A stretch of DNA of 64,000 nucleotides from Gigaspora rosea (taxonomy: Eukaryota > Glomeromycota > Glomeromycetes > Diversisporales > Gigasporaceae): contig QKWP01000237.1 in assembly GCA_003550325.1 (NCBI GenBank), forward strand, positions 266,994 through 330,993. Reading direction: 5' to 3'. The notes under the pieces are model-generated. The model searched no databases and was not told the origin of the DNA. It saw nothing but the letters and a program-made list of their open reading frames with translations. A program made the translations under genes and the position numbers. Shown piece after piece: positions 10,411-22,375 of the stretch (position 1 is the first letter of the stretch; each line of letters opens with the position of its first letter).

Positions 10411-11575
10411 CTAATTTCTCGAATTCTTTATAATTGAACTAAATTCTTCAAAATCAATAATTAAAATTTTGCTTTCACCTTTCGAGTTATTAGTTATTGA
10501 TTGAGATAAAAATTTACTATAACTAAAAGGCTGGTCATTATAAGAGTAATCTGTATCATTAATTTTCCTCCCTTTTTTGTCATTTTCAGTAAGATCAAGT
10601 ACAATATTTTCATCATTTTGCCATTTTATGAATGTTTCGCAGATTTCAACTGCTGATGGACGTTTTTTTGGATCATTCTCCCAGCACTTTTTCATAAAAT
10701 CAATGTAGCATGACTTAAGATCGAATATTGGTGGCCTTAATCCATTAAAAAGAATTTGAGACTGCAAATTATCTTTTTCATTATAAAGTGTTGTAATTGG
10801 TATTCCAAATAAAATCTCCCACATAATAATGCCAAATGAGTATATATCAGATGCTGTAGTATATGTCTGATTATTCAAAACTTCTGGAGGTATATAGGGC
10901 AATATCCCGCAAACTAAATTGGGCCCTATGTTTGAACTTCTACTTGTAGTGACCAAAAGTCCAAAATCTGCAATACGCGCACCATTTAAAGAGTCTTGCA
11001 AAATATTGCCGCTGTGCAAATCTCGATGAATATTATACAATTTTGTGAATGAAGTGCTTGAAGATCTGAAGCAATGCAATGCAAATGTGACAATTTATTC
11101 TTCCATTCCATTAGTGATACAGAATAAAGATTTTGTCGCAAAGAGCCCTTTGGCGTATATTCCAGAACAATAATATAGTCTTCAGAAACATTATGTTTAG
11201 AGATGCCATAACACTTTAAAAATGATGGATTATTATCGCAAATTTTACAATGCACCTTCAACTGTAAATGTAATAAGTAAGAACGCCAAAAAGAACAATA
11301 TAATAATATTTTCGCCAAATGTTTCAAAAATTCACCTCTTTTATAAATTCACCTGGATAGTTATTTGATCCATGTATTAATTTAAGTGCGACGGTCATGC
11401 GAACAAAATTATCTCCCAATTGAAAATAATACTTGGAACGATATACTGTTGCAAATCCACCATTTCCTAGTTTTTTGATATCTTTAAATTTATCGTAAGA
11501 AAACCATAGTAATGGATATTTGATTTCAAGTAATGCTTCTTTAAAATTATTATTGATTTCGGAATTTTCATGCAT
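10411..11575 (-). CDS. TKL-like protein kinase, two exons plus one frame break
   Basis: Predicted serine/threonine or tyrosine kinase-like protein of the family greatly expanded in mycorrhizal fungi. Exon 1 (11336-11575): KLGNGGFATVYRSKY is the glycine-rich loop and VALKLIHG holds the ATP-binding lysine. A 74-bp intron (11262-11335, GTGAAT...TTACAG) keeps phase 0 and joins EFIKE to LKVHCKICDNN, the alpha-C region with its glutamate. Exon 2 continues with IIVLEYTPKGSLRQNL and a catalytic loop IHRDLHSGNIL, ADFGLL for metal binding, PEVL, ASDIYSFGIIMWEI and CWENDPKKRPSAVEICE; about 85 residues of charged tail follow. The frame changes at about 11040, between HSQNCII and HRDLHSGN, by +2 or -1 base, so it is either decayed or mis-assembled. 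The ATG at 11575 is the first in frame; the frame stays open to about 11635, so an upstream exon is possible. Confidence 0.8.
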
Positions 11576-12046
11576 CCATTCATTTGAAACTAAAATATCT
11601 GATAATTTATTAAATGAACGAACGAATTATAAAAAAAATACATGCAATGTATTGTACCCATTCGTTAACAAATAAAATTGCAGGATTCGTAGACTATCAT
11701 CAAAATTGTTGTTAAATTTTGCTTAAAACCCCAGTCAGGTGTAAAAAGCAAAAAAATTCCTTACAAAAATTTACTATAGAACCCATTTTAATAATTAACC
11801 TAACTTTAAACTTAATACAATATACATTTCTAATCATATAATAAGGGCACAATAGCTGGCACAATATATTACACCGCGCAATTAATTAAAATTTCAGAAT
11901 AAAAACATTTAAATGTAAATAATACCTGATAATCTTTGTCGTTCTCTATTGATTTATATGCTCACTAGTAAATTTTGAAATTAAGTATGGTAATGTAAAA
12001 TAATAACTTTATGGTTTATTTACATTCTATTCCAAAAATTTGCCTT
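11576..12046. other. intergenic spacer with a copy of the shared transposon-internal module
   Basis: Between the kinase and Sel1 genes. About 11700-11840 (minus sense) contains CTATAGTAAATTTTTGTAAGG and a following T-run (broken here), homologous to segments at 2.34, 23.95 and 54.65 kb. Confidence 0.5.
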
Positions 12047-13053
12047 TTACAAATCTCTTGTTGTTCCAACTTCATGCCTATAACAATGACTAATGTGATG
12101 TATTACGAAATAATTTCCCATCTTTGCTGATTTTTGATAACAAATGAATGCCTTATGTTTATCTTTTTCAACCCCAATTCCATATTCATAACAGTGGCCA
12201 AGATGATGTATTCCTTCTGAGTTTCCCATCTTAGCAGATTTTTGAAAATAAATAAATGCTGTATGTTCATCCTTTTTAACTCCAATACCGTTTTGGTAAC
12301 ATTGTCCAACCATGTTTATTCCACCAGCATCACCCATATTGGCAGATTTTTGATAATAAATGAATGCCTTATGTTCATCCTTTTCAGCTCCAATTCCAAG
12401 TTCATAACAAATACCAATATTATATGCATTACCAGATTTTTGAAAATAAATAAATGCCTTATTCTCATCCTTTTCAACCCCGATACCGTCGCGATAACAA
12501 TTTCCAACCATGTTTATTCCATAATCAACGCCCAAATCAGCCGATTTTTAAAATAAATGAATGCTTTATGTTCATCCTTTTCAACTCCATTTCCAGAATA
12601 ATAACAAAGACCAATATTATACGTTCCTTCAGCATAACCCATCTCTGATATTTTTTGATAATAAATAATTGCCTTATTTGCATCCTTTTCAATCCCAATT
12701 CCATAAAGATAACAATTAGCAAGCGCAAGTATTCCATTAACATTACCCATATTGGCATATTTTTGATAATAAATAAATGCCTTATGTTCATTCTTTTCAA
12801 CCCCAATTCCTTTTTGGTAATTATATCCAATTTTACTCATTATATTAGCTTGATTTTGATAATATATACCATTTGATGTTAATTTGTTTATTTGCAGAGT
12901 ATCAACTAACTGATGAGTACATTTAGTAGACTTTTCATAAATTAAATTCACAATACTAGAAGATTGGAAAAATTTAACCTTTTTTAAGATAGGTGCAAAT
13001 GGAAAAAGGCCGGAGGCATATTTCAATATACAACAATGGATCGTATGGGATGA
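12047..13053 (-). CDS. Sel1-repeat protein (eight repeats, one frameshift)
   Basis: Sel1-like repeats are 36-residue helical-pair (TPR-like) scaffolds that bind partner proteins. Reading from 13053, a 60-residue lead (with KYASGLFPFAPILKKVKFF) is followed by repeats with the core CYxxGIGVEKDEHKAFIYYQK. I count eight: repeats 1-3 in one frame, a break at about 12547 where TTTTCAAAAA has lost its C, then repeats 4-8 in the next frame. Repeat 4 is short by a few residues (KSG then NAYNIG), and repeat 8 is cut by a stop after HEVGTTRDL. There is no ATG at the start of the open frame: it opens at a stop/acceptor TTACTAG at 13054, so this looks like a downstream exon. The phase fits the ECM29-like exon that ends at 13144, so it may be the 3' part of that gene. 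Confidence 0.8.
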
Positions 13054-13143
13054 CTAGTAAGAAAATGTAAACTAGATTTAGCAAAACAAATAATATTTTA
13101 TTGCAAACAAAATAATTGAAAAATTTTCAACAAATATCCTAAC

Positions 13144-15434
13144 TTTATCAGTGTTCTCTTCTAAAAGATTTATTATTGCTTGTATATTTTCCTCATTTGT
13201 CCATTGACCAAGTTGGTCAAGTCGATTAAGTTGATTAAACTCTTGAAATTTAATTATAATAGCTTTTAAATTTTCATTATCTATTATTTGAAGAAATTTT
13301 CTATTAATAAGTGTACGATGGAATAGATATAAGCAGATTAATTAATTAGTTTACATGTATACCTTTTTCAGAATTTTGAGTAGGTAAGTCTAATGGACCA
13401 TACAAAAGCCTGAACATGAGTGTTTGATTTTTTTCTTGTTCTTCCATTAAATTATCAAAATTTTCAATTCTAGTTTCTTTGATTATTTTTAACAAGCTGA
13501 ATAAAAGTACTTCTCCAGTTAACTCTAATATTGAAGAGTCAGCCTAAACATTTAAGTTTGGAATATTTATTTATTTAAGGAATTTAACATTACACGATGA
13601 ATGACTAATAAATTAACTAACCATTCTAGTAATCCAATAAATCAATTCTGTTCCTTGTTTCTGCAAATTTGTATTTGTTTTAGGATCTAACGAATAAATA
13701 TAAATGTGAATAAAAAAATTTCATTTCAGCAAATGATTCTATGGCAAATTTAACTTACTATATAAACAATCGAATGAAACATGTAACATGGATGGAAAGG
13801 TATTTGCAGCGAGCTTAGACTTGCGGAGATAATACATAATTTTGGATTTAAGTGATTGTGATTGACATAATGGTTCTTTTTGGCCTATTTAAGATTAATT
13901 TATAACATAAAGCTGTTGAATTATTATTAGGTAAATGCGCAATATTGCATTATCGACATAAAGTCATTTTGTTGGAGGTATCCATAATTTACGTTAAAAA
14001 TGGATTGTTCTGGAAATTTTAAAGATAATACAAATATATTACTATATGGAATTATCAGCGAGGCTACTATTTTATACTACCGTACTGATTTGACGTATAT
14101 TATGGATTCTGCCTTAGTGGCGTGGGAGGATACGAATCTTTAAGATTACCCTTTTGATGCGGTAATCAAAAAACCAAATGAAGTGAATCAAAAATGTAAT
14201 TATTGATTCATCAAAAATCTAACTTTGTATTACACTACCAAACATTAAATGGATTAGGTACTGCAAAAAAGTGAAACTGACAAATCTTTTTCACATAAAT
14301 AAAGTTAAGTCACAAACTAAATTATGTTAATAAATTCTCGCAGTATTGTTCTTTGAATCTTATCTTATGATTTATAACATAAAAAATTCTTTTTTGATTT
14401 TTTGTCAATTTCCCTCATTTTGGCATTACTCAACCCAATGTTCCTTGTTGTGTTCAGATAATTACATATATGATAATAATCTACTGCATTCATATTGAGA
14501 GTATAAACCATCTACCACCTATGAAAGCCTTTATCAGCAAATCAATTTTTTTTGAAGGCTGTAAATAAATGAGAAAAATTAATTTATATAAACCTCTTTT
14601 GTTTCCAATGTTTCCAAATCTGCAAAGTTGGGACTTAAGTTTTGTGAAAGCTGAAAAGAAGCAATGAATGCAATATATATATTAACGTATAAAATTATGT
14701 AACAACTATATCTAAATTTACCTCAAGAACTAGTTCAGATAATAGCCTTTTTTGTTTGTGAGGTTTCAATTCTTCATTTTTAATTAATGGCAGCAGGTGC
14801 ATAAATTTATCCTAAAGAGAAAGGAAGATTTTAACGATAAGTTTTTTCTAACAAACTGATAATAATGGGTAAAAAATTCAGAATCCTAAAAATCTAGCAC
14901 GGCATCTGACATTAATTTTAATAAAGTTAATCTTATACTTTGCAAGAACCTGAATTTTGAATTTCACGTTTGATGTAGATTAAGATTGTGGAATACCTTT
15001 TCGGGTAGGCAGTTGTAAGCCTTTTTAAGGTACATAATAGTAAAATTCTTAAATAAAGCTGAATTCATAAAATTTTCTGAATGAACAAGCTCAACAAGTG
15101 AATTCCATGGAAGTTTAACAGTTTTTGTCATTCTTTTACTGATATGATTACACATGTTTATGGCCTGATTTATTTTTTTTAAAAAAAAAATAATTCATTA
15201 AATAAAGCGAGAATACTATATCAACGATTATGTTTTTACCTTTTTCCGCTCAACTTCATGAGGATTTGCAAGCATTTTTAAGATAACTATCTAACTTTTC
15301 TTCAAATTGTGTATCATTTTTAGCAAAGCAAAATTGTAACTCGATCTCTAGCAATTCTGAAATAATAATTTAATATTTTATAAAATTGCACAAAAGCAAA
15401 TTAAAGAATACCTACGTATTTTGTTGTCAGCCAT
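13144..15434 (-). CDS. ECM29: proteasome adaptor ECM29, N-terminal exons only
   Basis: ECM29 is a large HEAT-repeat protein tethering the 26S proteasome regulatory and core particles. Here only the N-terminal quarter exists. Exons by phase-consistent GT...AG: 15416-15434 (MADNKI), 15240-15356, 14997-15164, 14722-14811, 14594-14650, perhaps 14519-14558, then 13759-13884, 13622-13686, 13363-13543 and 13144-13280. Recognisable blocks: LLEIELQFCFAKNDTQFEEK, NHISKRMTKTVKLPWNSLVE, NFTIMYLKKAYNCLPEK, DKFMHLLPLIKN, then LKSKIMYYLRKSKLAANTFP with SFDCLY, and TNTNLQKQGTELIYWITRM with LLFSLLKII. These parallel the start of ECM29 (LNKRIKS...LP, NFTIIYVKMGYPRLPVEK, LKIVPHLLRSR.AAETFP, LFGTNTN). One extra A at about 15273-15277 breaks exon 2, and the exon around 14890-14952 does not resolve in one frame. 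The last exon (NENLKAIIIKFQEF...) is not ECM29-like. The remaining 1,200 or more residues are absent. Confidence 0.72.
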
Positions 15435-15439
15435 TATGT

Positions 15440-16116
15440 AAATAATTTTTGAAAATCGAATTATTTTTGAATGAAAACATTATGTGTGCATATATATATA
15501 TATATATACATGAAATATATATAGAATGCATTTTGTTTCATATTTAATAACGTTAAAGAAATCCTTTGAATCCTCATCTCAAAATGATCTTATGTTCTGA
15601 ACCGGAGTCGAAAACCGAAGTCAATTATACTAATTATGGTTAGATTAGATCAAGTTTAACATCTTAATAAAATTAAAATTGGATATTTTAAATGTGCTGC
15701 ATGAACATGTATGTATACGTGCGTACGTTGGCGTTTAAACAACGGAAAGTCGTAATTTCGGATTTTCTGGAAGAGTCTAGAATGGATTTTTAATGTCATT
15801 TATTCTTTTTTGTAATTGATCCAGAGAATCAATAAATTTCTATGCGAACGTATTGAACAATAAAAACGTACAACGCGGAATTTTGAAACAGAGAGTAATT
15901 GCATATTTCTGGAAGAGTTTGAAATATCATTTAATAGCATTTTCTTTTTTATTAATGATCCAGAGGATCAGTAAATTCTAGTACATACGTTATCATTAAT
16001 GAATACAAAAATGTGTATTGTTAGATGAATTGCATCAAAATGCCATTTGCACATCACCGTCCTGCTCACGCGGGCAACTTTCCAACAAACAAATATATAA
16101 ATAGAAAACGACCAGA
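15440..16116. repeat. upstream region of ECM29 with a degenerate 130-bp duplication
   Basis: A segment with TTTCTGGAAGAGT, TGATCCAGAG(A/G)ATCA and AATTTCTA/AATTCTAG recurs at about 15765-15845 and 15905-15985. TA-repeat at 15490-15508. No gene. Confidence 0.55.
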
Positions 16117-16580
16117 ATATGGGGTGTCTCCTATATCTTTTATTGGGTAATTTTATATAAGTAATTACATATAATATATAAAAACTTAAATTGTACAAGG
16201 ACAAATACATATAAATTACATGCAAGAATAGAAGCTCAGACTAATTTATCTGCGACCTAAACCTTTTTACAATTTTTCAAAAATTGAGTTTTTATTAGAT
16301 TCATGTAAATTTTAACATGATTGACATTTTTCAATTATAAATGAAAGTCGATTTGCATAATAAAAAATAGAGATAATGTAAAAGAAATATTAAACGAAGT
16401 TGTCTAAGGCCAAGCACATCACGAGACTACCCGATAGTCACCTGCTACATTTAACCAATCAAAATTGTGAAATTTGGTTAATCCCGGATCAGTCCGAAAA
16501 TCAAAACAAATGGTTAAACTCAATTATCTCAAAATGAGATGAATGTAAAAATGGGCCCTTTTAATAGGGACACCCCATAT
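16117..16580. mobile_element. MITE-like element, ends ATATGGGGTGTC
   Basis: ATATGGGGTGTC (16117-16128) and GACACCCCATAT (16569-16580) are perfect 12-bp inverted ends of a 464-bp non-coding segment. No clear target duplication outside the TA-like ATAT. Confidence 0.65.
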
Positions 16581-17299
16581 GATTAAAAAGTAATTAAAAG
16601 GAAACCTCGGTTTGGTTATTGATATATAACATATTCTTGCTGTCCTATATTTAATCGGGAGTTTATCTGCTGTCAACTATAGAAATATAATTGGTGTTAA
16701 TCGGCCGAATTACTTATATAACTAGATAATTTTACTAACGATAACGGTTTAGTTCCGAATTGGGTCAATATAGTTCAATCATATCTACTTAAATCCCTAA
16801 TATTCATTAATGAATAATTTATTGGACATGTTTTAGATTACTATGAAATTAAATTATTATGCCTTGTTTCTACGTTTGAAATTTGTATTAATTTGTATTG
16901 TAACTTCGTTTATTACTAAATTTTAATACAATTGATTGATCAAAACTAGTCGGCTTTTGTTCTGATTTTATTTTAACCTATTTAATTCACAAGGTGCAAT
17001 GCATTTGCGACATATTATCTTATTGATTCTAGGAAAACTTCATTTTGTTTGTAGCTTGTTAAATTTATAACAATAAAGTGTTACGTCAGAGCATGAAAAT
17101 ATCACATGAAAATTTTTTGATGAGCTCCCAATCAAGTTTTATTTAGATTATTGGAATATTCCAGAACATAAGCTTATGTGGTGTTACGTATTAAAACGGC
17201 CCTTTTTACATTTTTAAAAATCATTTTATTTGATTTTTTTGAAGAGTTATCTATTCAATAAAAAGTTTGTCATAAGGTAGGCATGGGTATACAGTACCA
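16581..17299. other. non-coding spacer
   Basis: AT-rich, nothing recognised. Confidence 0.4.
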
Positions 17300-17636
17300 A
17301 TTATGGCGCACACGTGATATCGTGTTCCAATGATTAGAATCAGATGATTTTACTACCTTCGATTCGTTACGATGAGACGAATCGAATGGTAGTAAAATCA
17401 TTTCGCTGCATCACAAGATATTGATACTTAAATAAAATAAATAAAATTTTTAATTTTAAGGTTTTAATAAAACCTAATCGTAGTATGTTAATATTGACTT
17501 TTTTTATTAAGTAAATCGACCTTTGTTATTAAGACAATTTTGTTTGTCGTTACAAATTCTACTTACCTCTAAATTTTCATCAAAATCGGATAATTTTTTA
17601 TTAAGTAATTTGTAAAAAGTATACTTGCGCCATAAT
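17300..17636. mobile_element. inverted-repeat element, ends ATTATGGCGCA, with internal hairpin
   Basis: ATTATGGCGCA (17300-17310) and TGCGCCATAAT (17626-17636) are perfect inverted ends. Inside, about 17345-17402, an internal palindrome pairs ATGATTTTACTACC...TTCGATTCGT with ACGAATCGAA.GGTAGTAAAATCAT. That hairpin is closely related to one at 52.08-52.14 kb. Confidence 0.65.
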
Positions 17637-19611
17637 AGACTCTTTTGGCACAAAAACGTATTTAGCGCTTAGAAATAATTGTCAACACTTGGTGTTACTC
17701 TAAATTACTTTTTTGGTAAATTTTAGTTGTATTGACATTTATTTTTGGTAATTGATTTTCTTTGACTTAACTTTTTTTGGAAATTTTGGGTTTTACAAAT
17801 TTCAACCGATTGTAGTCTATATTCTCTTAACGCTTGCGCTTGTGCTTACGATTGTGCTTGTGTAAGAGCAGTGCATGTGAAGCGCTGCGCAAGCTCAAGC
17901 ACTCTCAAAAATTTTTGCTTATCGAACATAGGTTGTATATATAGAATAAATTGCAAATGACGATTAAAAAGGAAGTCCAATTTTTTCGCACGAATAAAAT
18001 AATGCATATCTTAATTACTAAAATAGGACTATTACCTAACCTTAATTGGTAAAAAAAAGTAAAATAGTTGCACGATTAAAAAGGAGGTCCATTATTATTA
18101 AAAATGATGAATAAATAAATTAATAAAAATATATTGCATATTTTAATTATCAATATAAAACATTTACCTAACCTTATTAGGTAAAAAATTTATTATTGTA
18201 ATTTAGTTCAAAAAGCTCCAATAACTGATAAAAATGCTATTCATTCATATGTATGTACTATTTTTTTTACTTTATTGATATTTTAAAACATGCATGCCTC
18301 TTGAACATTAATACTATGAAATTACCAAAAGTAGAGTTCAAATCCATTATCTGTTTATCTATTCATAGATATTCGGTGTTGTAAACTTTTTTTTTATTAT
18401 TATTTTTCTTTTGTGCAATTCTGCCCCGAACATAGTTAGGGTGTTTTGCCTTGAACAATGTAGTTTCTTTTTTAGTATATGACTAAGTAGGTAATGGTTT
18501 TGGAGGTCCGTCCAGGGACAGGGCCAGTCCAGCCCTTTTTAAGACAACCGTTAGTCCTAATAGTAAATATCAATTAAATAAATATTATGATAATACACAT
18601 TTTGAAACAACTATAAAATATTGTTTTTGGTTAAAATTCAATTACAAACCCTTTAGTTTGTTAAACAAGATTAAAACACGTTTAATGTATGATGAGAACT
18701 GGCTGTTGTTAACATTAATAAAATAGTGAAATTTATTAATGGTGTGATCAATTGATTTACAATTTGCACTGTATTTGTGCGAAATAACACCTATGGGCAT
18801 TATTTTGGAATACAAGTTCGAAACAAGCTAATGATTAATTTAGCTAAGAATTTTTAATGATAAAAATTATAATTTGCATTCGATTAAATTAACTATTAGC
18901 TTGCACCAAACTCATGTACCAAATAATGCTTATAAGCAAATACAAGATTATTTAGCTATTATGTGAATAACTTTTTAGTTTAGCTGGATTAACAGTTACT
19001 TAATCATGAAATTCTTTTGATAATGAAATGTTTGGGCTGTTTTGTCTTTAAAATCTTGGTTTACTGGAGACTTACCATTCTAAATTTTAATTTTATAAAT
19101 TTTTTTTCCTGCTAGCAGGTTTTTTTATATATATATGTAATTTTATTGTGCTTATAAAATATGTATAAAACTTTTACACTTTAACATTTTACCGATTAAA
19201 ATTTTTTTGATTTTAACTTGGAATAACCCGATACTATTGTAGTAATATACTTTATTTTTTATATTTTGTTTATTAAATATATAGGTTTATAAATTTTTAA
19301 GCATTTGACAGGCAAGTAACATCTAATCGTTTTGTTAATTTACTTTAATATTTTCATATATTAAGACAATTCTTGACTTGAATCATTACAAGATTGAACA
19401 ATTGGCCCAATTATGATTATATTATTCAGTCAAATTATCAAATGTTAAGTAGTTAAAAGTAACAAACTATTTTTTTAACTGATTTTAATTATAATATTCA
19501 TATTTACAAAGTTAATTAAATGATGTTATTTTTCTATATTAATATACTATAGTTCTATAATTTATGTATGACTAAAATTATTAAACGTATTTGTTATTGC
19601 TCTCTAATATC
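17637..19611. other. non-coding spacer with small repeats
   Basis: No gene. About 17830-17905 has CTTGTGCTT-type direct repeats followed by the inverted AAGCTCAAGCAC. About 17959-18190 is an imperfect direct duplication (ACGATTAAAAAGGA.GTCCA ... ACCTAACCTTA.T.GGTAAAAAA). Confidence 0.5.
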
Positions 19612-20130
19612 GTAAGCAAATATTATATAATAGTTTACTGAAAGTAGTGGGTACAGCTATGATCTGCTCCCACCACTAGAGGAAGGTAGTGGCTTGAGAT
19701 ACGGGCTAGGTTATGGCAGCATTTAAGAGATGGCTTGAGATACGAACCTGGCGGCGGTAGCACTACAGGTACTACTAGTAAGTAATTTTGGGACACCAAG
19801 GTTTAGGAAGCAGCTGTGAGGTTACGATCTTCTGAGCAAGGCCCTCGCACCTACTTGGAAGTAAAGGATCAGCAATATGAGAGAAGCAAAGAATATAGTG
19901 ATTAGCTGAATAACAAAATAGAGAGTAGTCTAAAAATCCAGATTATATATAAAATGGGTATGGAAAGCTCTGGTAGGTTTAGGTCACAGATAGTCAAAAA
20001 TGTCTGAGTCTGTAGTACTTGAATAGTATAATATTGTATCACATAATATATACAAACATATACTCAATAAAAGTCTTCGAGGCACGACGTCACCTTAAAA
20101 AAAAAAATAAAATTGTAAGCAAATATTATA
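19612..20130 (+). mobile_element. retroposon (SINE-like) with 16-bp target duplication and A-rich tail
   Basis: GTAAGCAAATATTATA stands at 19612-19627 and again, perfectly, at 20115-20130. Between them is a 487-bp segment, comparatively GC-rich at its 5' part (AGTGGGTACAGCTATGATC, GGTAGTGGCTTGAGATACGG), that ends in an A-rich tail (20097-20113). Long target duplication plus A-tail is the mark of LINE-mediated insertion. TGGCTTGAGAT and GGTTACGATC are weak A- and B-box candidates, but their spacing is not tRNA-like, so a SINE and an ordinary processed transcript are both possible. Confidence 0.75.
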
Positions 20131-20300
20131 AATTTGAAACGCTTATAGTAAAAGTATTGAAATTCATTATACTGACAAGCTTAATTTCATCATTATAGCA
20201 AAAAAGTATTATATTGATTATTGGTCTGTCCAGTCTAGCTTATTCAGTCCTATTCGGTCCTGTAAAAGACTGAGCAGTCTTTTAACCAGGATTGACCGAA

Positions 20301-20708
20301 CCAGTGTATAAAATTTATGTGCACTATGTGTAGTTTTTTTAATTTTGTTTAGTGAGTCCAATTTTTTAAATTAGATATATATTAGTATATAAAATATTAA
20401 GAAAATATATACATGTTTCATGTAAAAAAATTTATTTGTACATATCATAAAAGTTTTAATGCATTATCTTTAATCAAAATTTTTTGCAAAATTGTGCACT
20501 ATCATATAGTGCACAATTTTGCACAAAAATTTTGATTAAAGATAATGCATTAAAACTTTTATGATATGTACAAATAAATTTTTTTACATGAAACATGTAT
20601 ATATTTTCTTAATATTTTATATACTAATATATATCTAATTTAAAAAATTGGACTCACTAAACAAAATTAAAAAAACTACACATAGTGCACATAAATTTTA
20701 TACACTGG
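20301..20708. repeat. near-perfect 408-bp palindrome
   Basis: Two arms of about 200 bp are reverse complements. I found one small difference (TTTTTTGC against TTTTTGTGC near the centre) and an odd base at the centre (GTGCACTAT-C-ATATAGTGCAC, about 20494-20514). Outside the arms, GGACCGAAT (right) and ATTCGGTCC/TTGACCGAACC (left) continue as imperfect inverted flanks; the right flank would read inward from TAGGGCTATTAATCAGTCC, hAT-like. Confidence 0.9.
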
Positions 20709-20719
20709 ACCGAATGGAC

Positions 20720-21623
20720 TGATTAATAGCCCTAATATAAGTTCTGCAGCACGACAATGGTTTGAAACTATAGATCCTGGCCTGTGACCACCAGAAGCAG
20801 TTCAAAGCTTAGGATAGTGGTCTTGAACTGTTATAAATTAAAAATGTATAATACAATACTTGAGTTAATAAAAAGGGTGTAATTCATTTTGCTCCAACAA
20901 AATTAAATAAATTACAATTTCGTAATTCTTACCTAACTCACCAATAAACAATAGCATAAACCCATACTATCCTACTTTACATCTGGAATTTCGGCCATAC
21001 CAATTCTGTATCAGTCACCTAGCTGAATTCAGATTAAGTTGTCAACCTTAAAACTCACAGTGCATACATAACTATTCTTAAGATCTACTCATTGTTATAT
21101 GATATGTAATGCTATCTAACTAATGCACCTTCTTTTATGACTTTAACTCAGTAATTTAGTAAACCTAAGCAAATTGAAGGTTGGATTGTTTAAAAATTCA
21201 GATAAAGGTAACTATATGTGAGGACAAAAGGTTAAAATGACATCATGTAGTGAGTTAGGTATTATATTGCAAAAGTTAATAAAGAGCATGGTCAGATCAA
21301 TAATTATCTTCAAGAAATATATAGTAATTAGTTGGATAAAGTTTCATACACAATAAATTTATTAGATATAGGAAAACATATTAGCAAAAAATTAATATCA
21401 TGAAACTAGCAGAATGTAAGAATAATAACAATAATCTACCTCTAAGACATGATATAAAGGCTGTTGGATAATGTTGATTGATTAGGAAGTCAGAATTAAA
21501 TAATGGGCACTGAGATTTTCCCTGTAATAAATTAATGATCTTCATATATTACCCTAACTAATGTTTGATTTAATTAGTTGAGGCCCCACCCTACCGCTGC
21601 GCATCACATGTAAGCCAATCATG
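20720..21623. other. non-coding spacer
   Basis: Nothing recognised. Confidence 0.4.
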
Positions 21624-22009
21624 AAATGATAATCTGAAGTCATTTGTAATAATACTTCATTATTACGATCAATGGCTGCCATTTAAAGTAAAATCGGTTT
21701 ACTTTTATTAAAAAATGATTCATAATACCAGTACGATCACATGAAACGTGAGAGGGTTCCGTTCAACTTTTTAGATGCACTACGTTGATTTTTGAAAATC
21801 ATTATTCCAACCAAAAAGGATTTTTCATTTATTCACAATTACAATATACCAGTACGATCACCATGAAATGTGTGAGGGATGGTTTAATTAATGTTTGGTT
21901 GGAATAATGATTTTCAAAAATCAACGTAGTGCATCTAAAAAGATGAACGGAACCATCCCTCTCACATTTCATGTGATCGTACTGGTATTATGAATCATTT
22001 TTTAATGGA
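21624..22009. mobile_element. foldback element with about 100-bp arms, next to the assembly gap
   Basis: Arms 21709-21810 and 21896-22004 are inverted copies, including ACCAGTACGATCACATGAAA and ATGCACTACGTTGATTTTTG. The loop carries a third partial copy of the CCAGTACGATCAC motif. The 21624-21890 part is repeated almost exactly at 23066-23326. Confidence 0.75.
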
Positions 22010-22375
22010 TTGGATTTACCCTTTTGTACGAAATATAGTACATTTTAAAAAATGCGTTAAAAATTTAAAAAAATTAATAGCTTAATTTTTTTTATATACA
22101 AAAATCTAATAAGTATTCAAAAATAGTTTAGCAGTATTGTTTTTTAAATTAATAATAAAATTTTTATAAAAAAATTTTTTTTATATATTGTATTTTTTGT
22201 GATTTCTAATGTACTAGATTTCGTACATTTGTAAAGTCAGTTATAATTATAATTTATTAATATATTTGGCAAATTAAAAGTTTTAATAAATAAAAAATTG
22301 TATAGGCTTGTTATAAAAAAAATATTATTATTAGTTATATTATAAAAATTATTACTTATATTATAAGCTTTTTTT

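Noticed and set aside
12242-12876. Plus-strand and alternate-frame readings across the Sel1 array
   Set aside because: They are shadows of the repetitive minus-strand Sel1 coding sequence.
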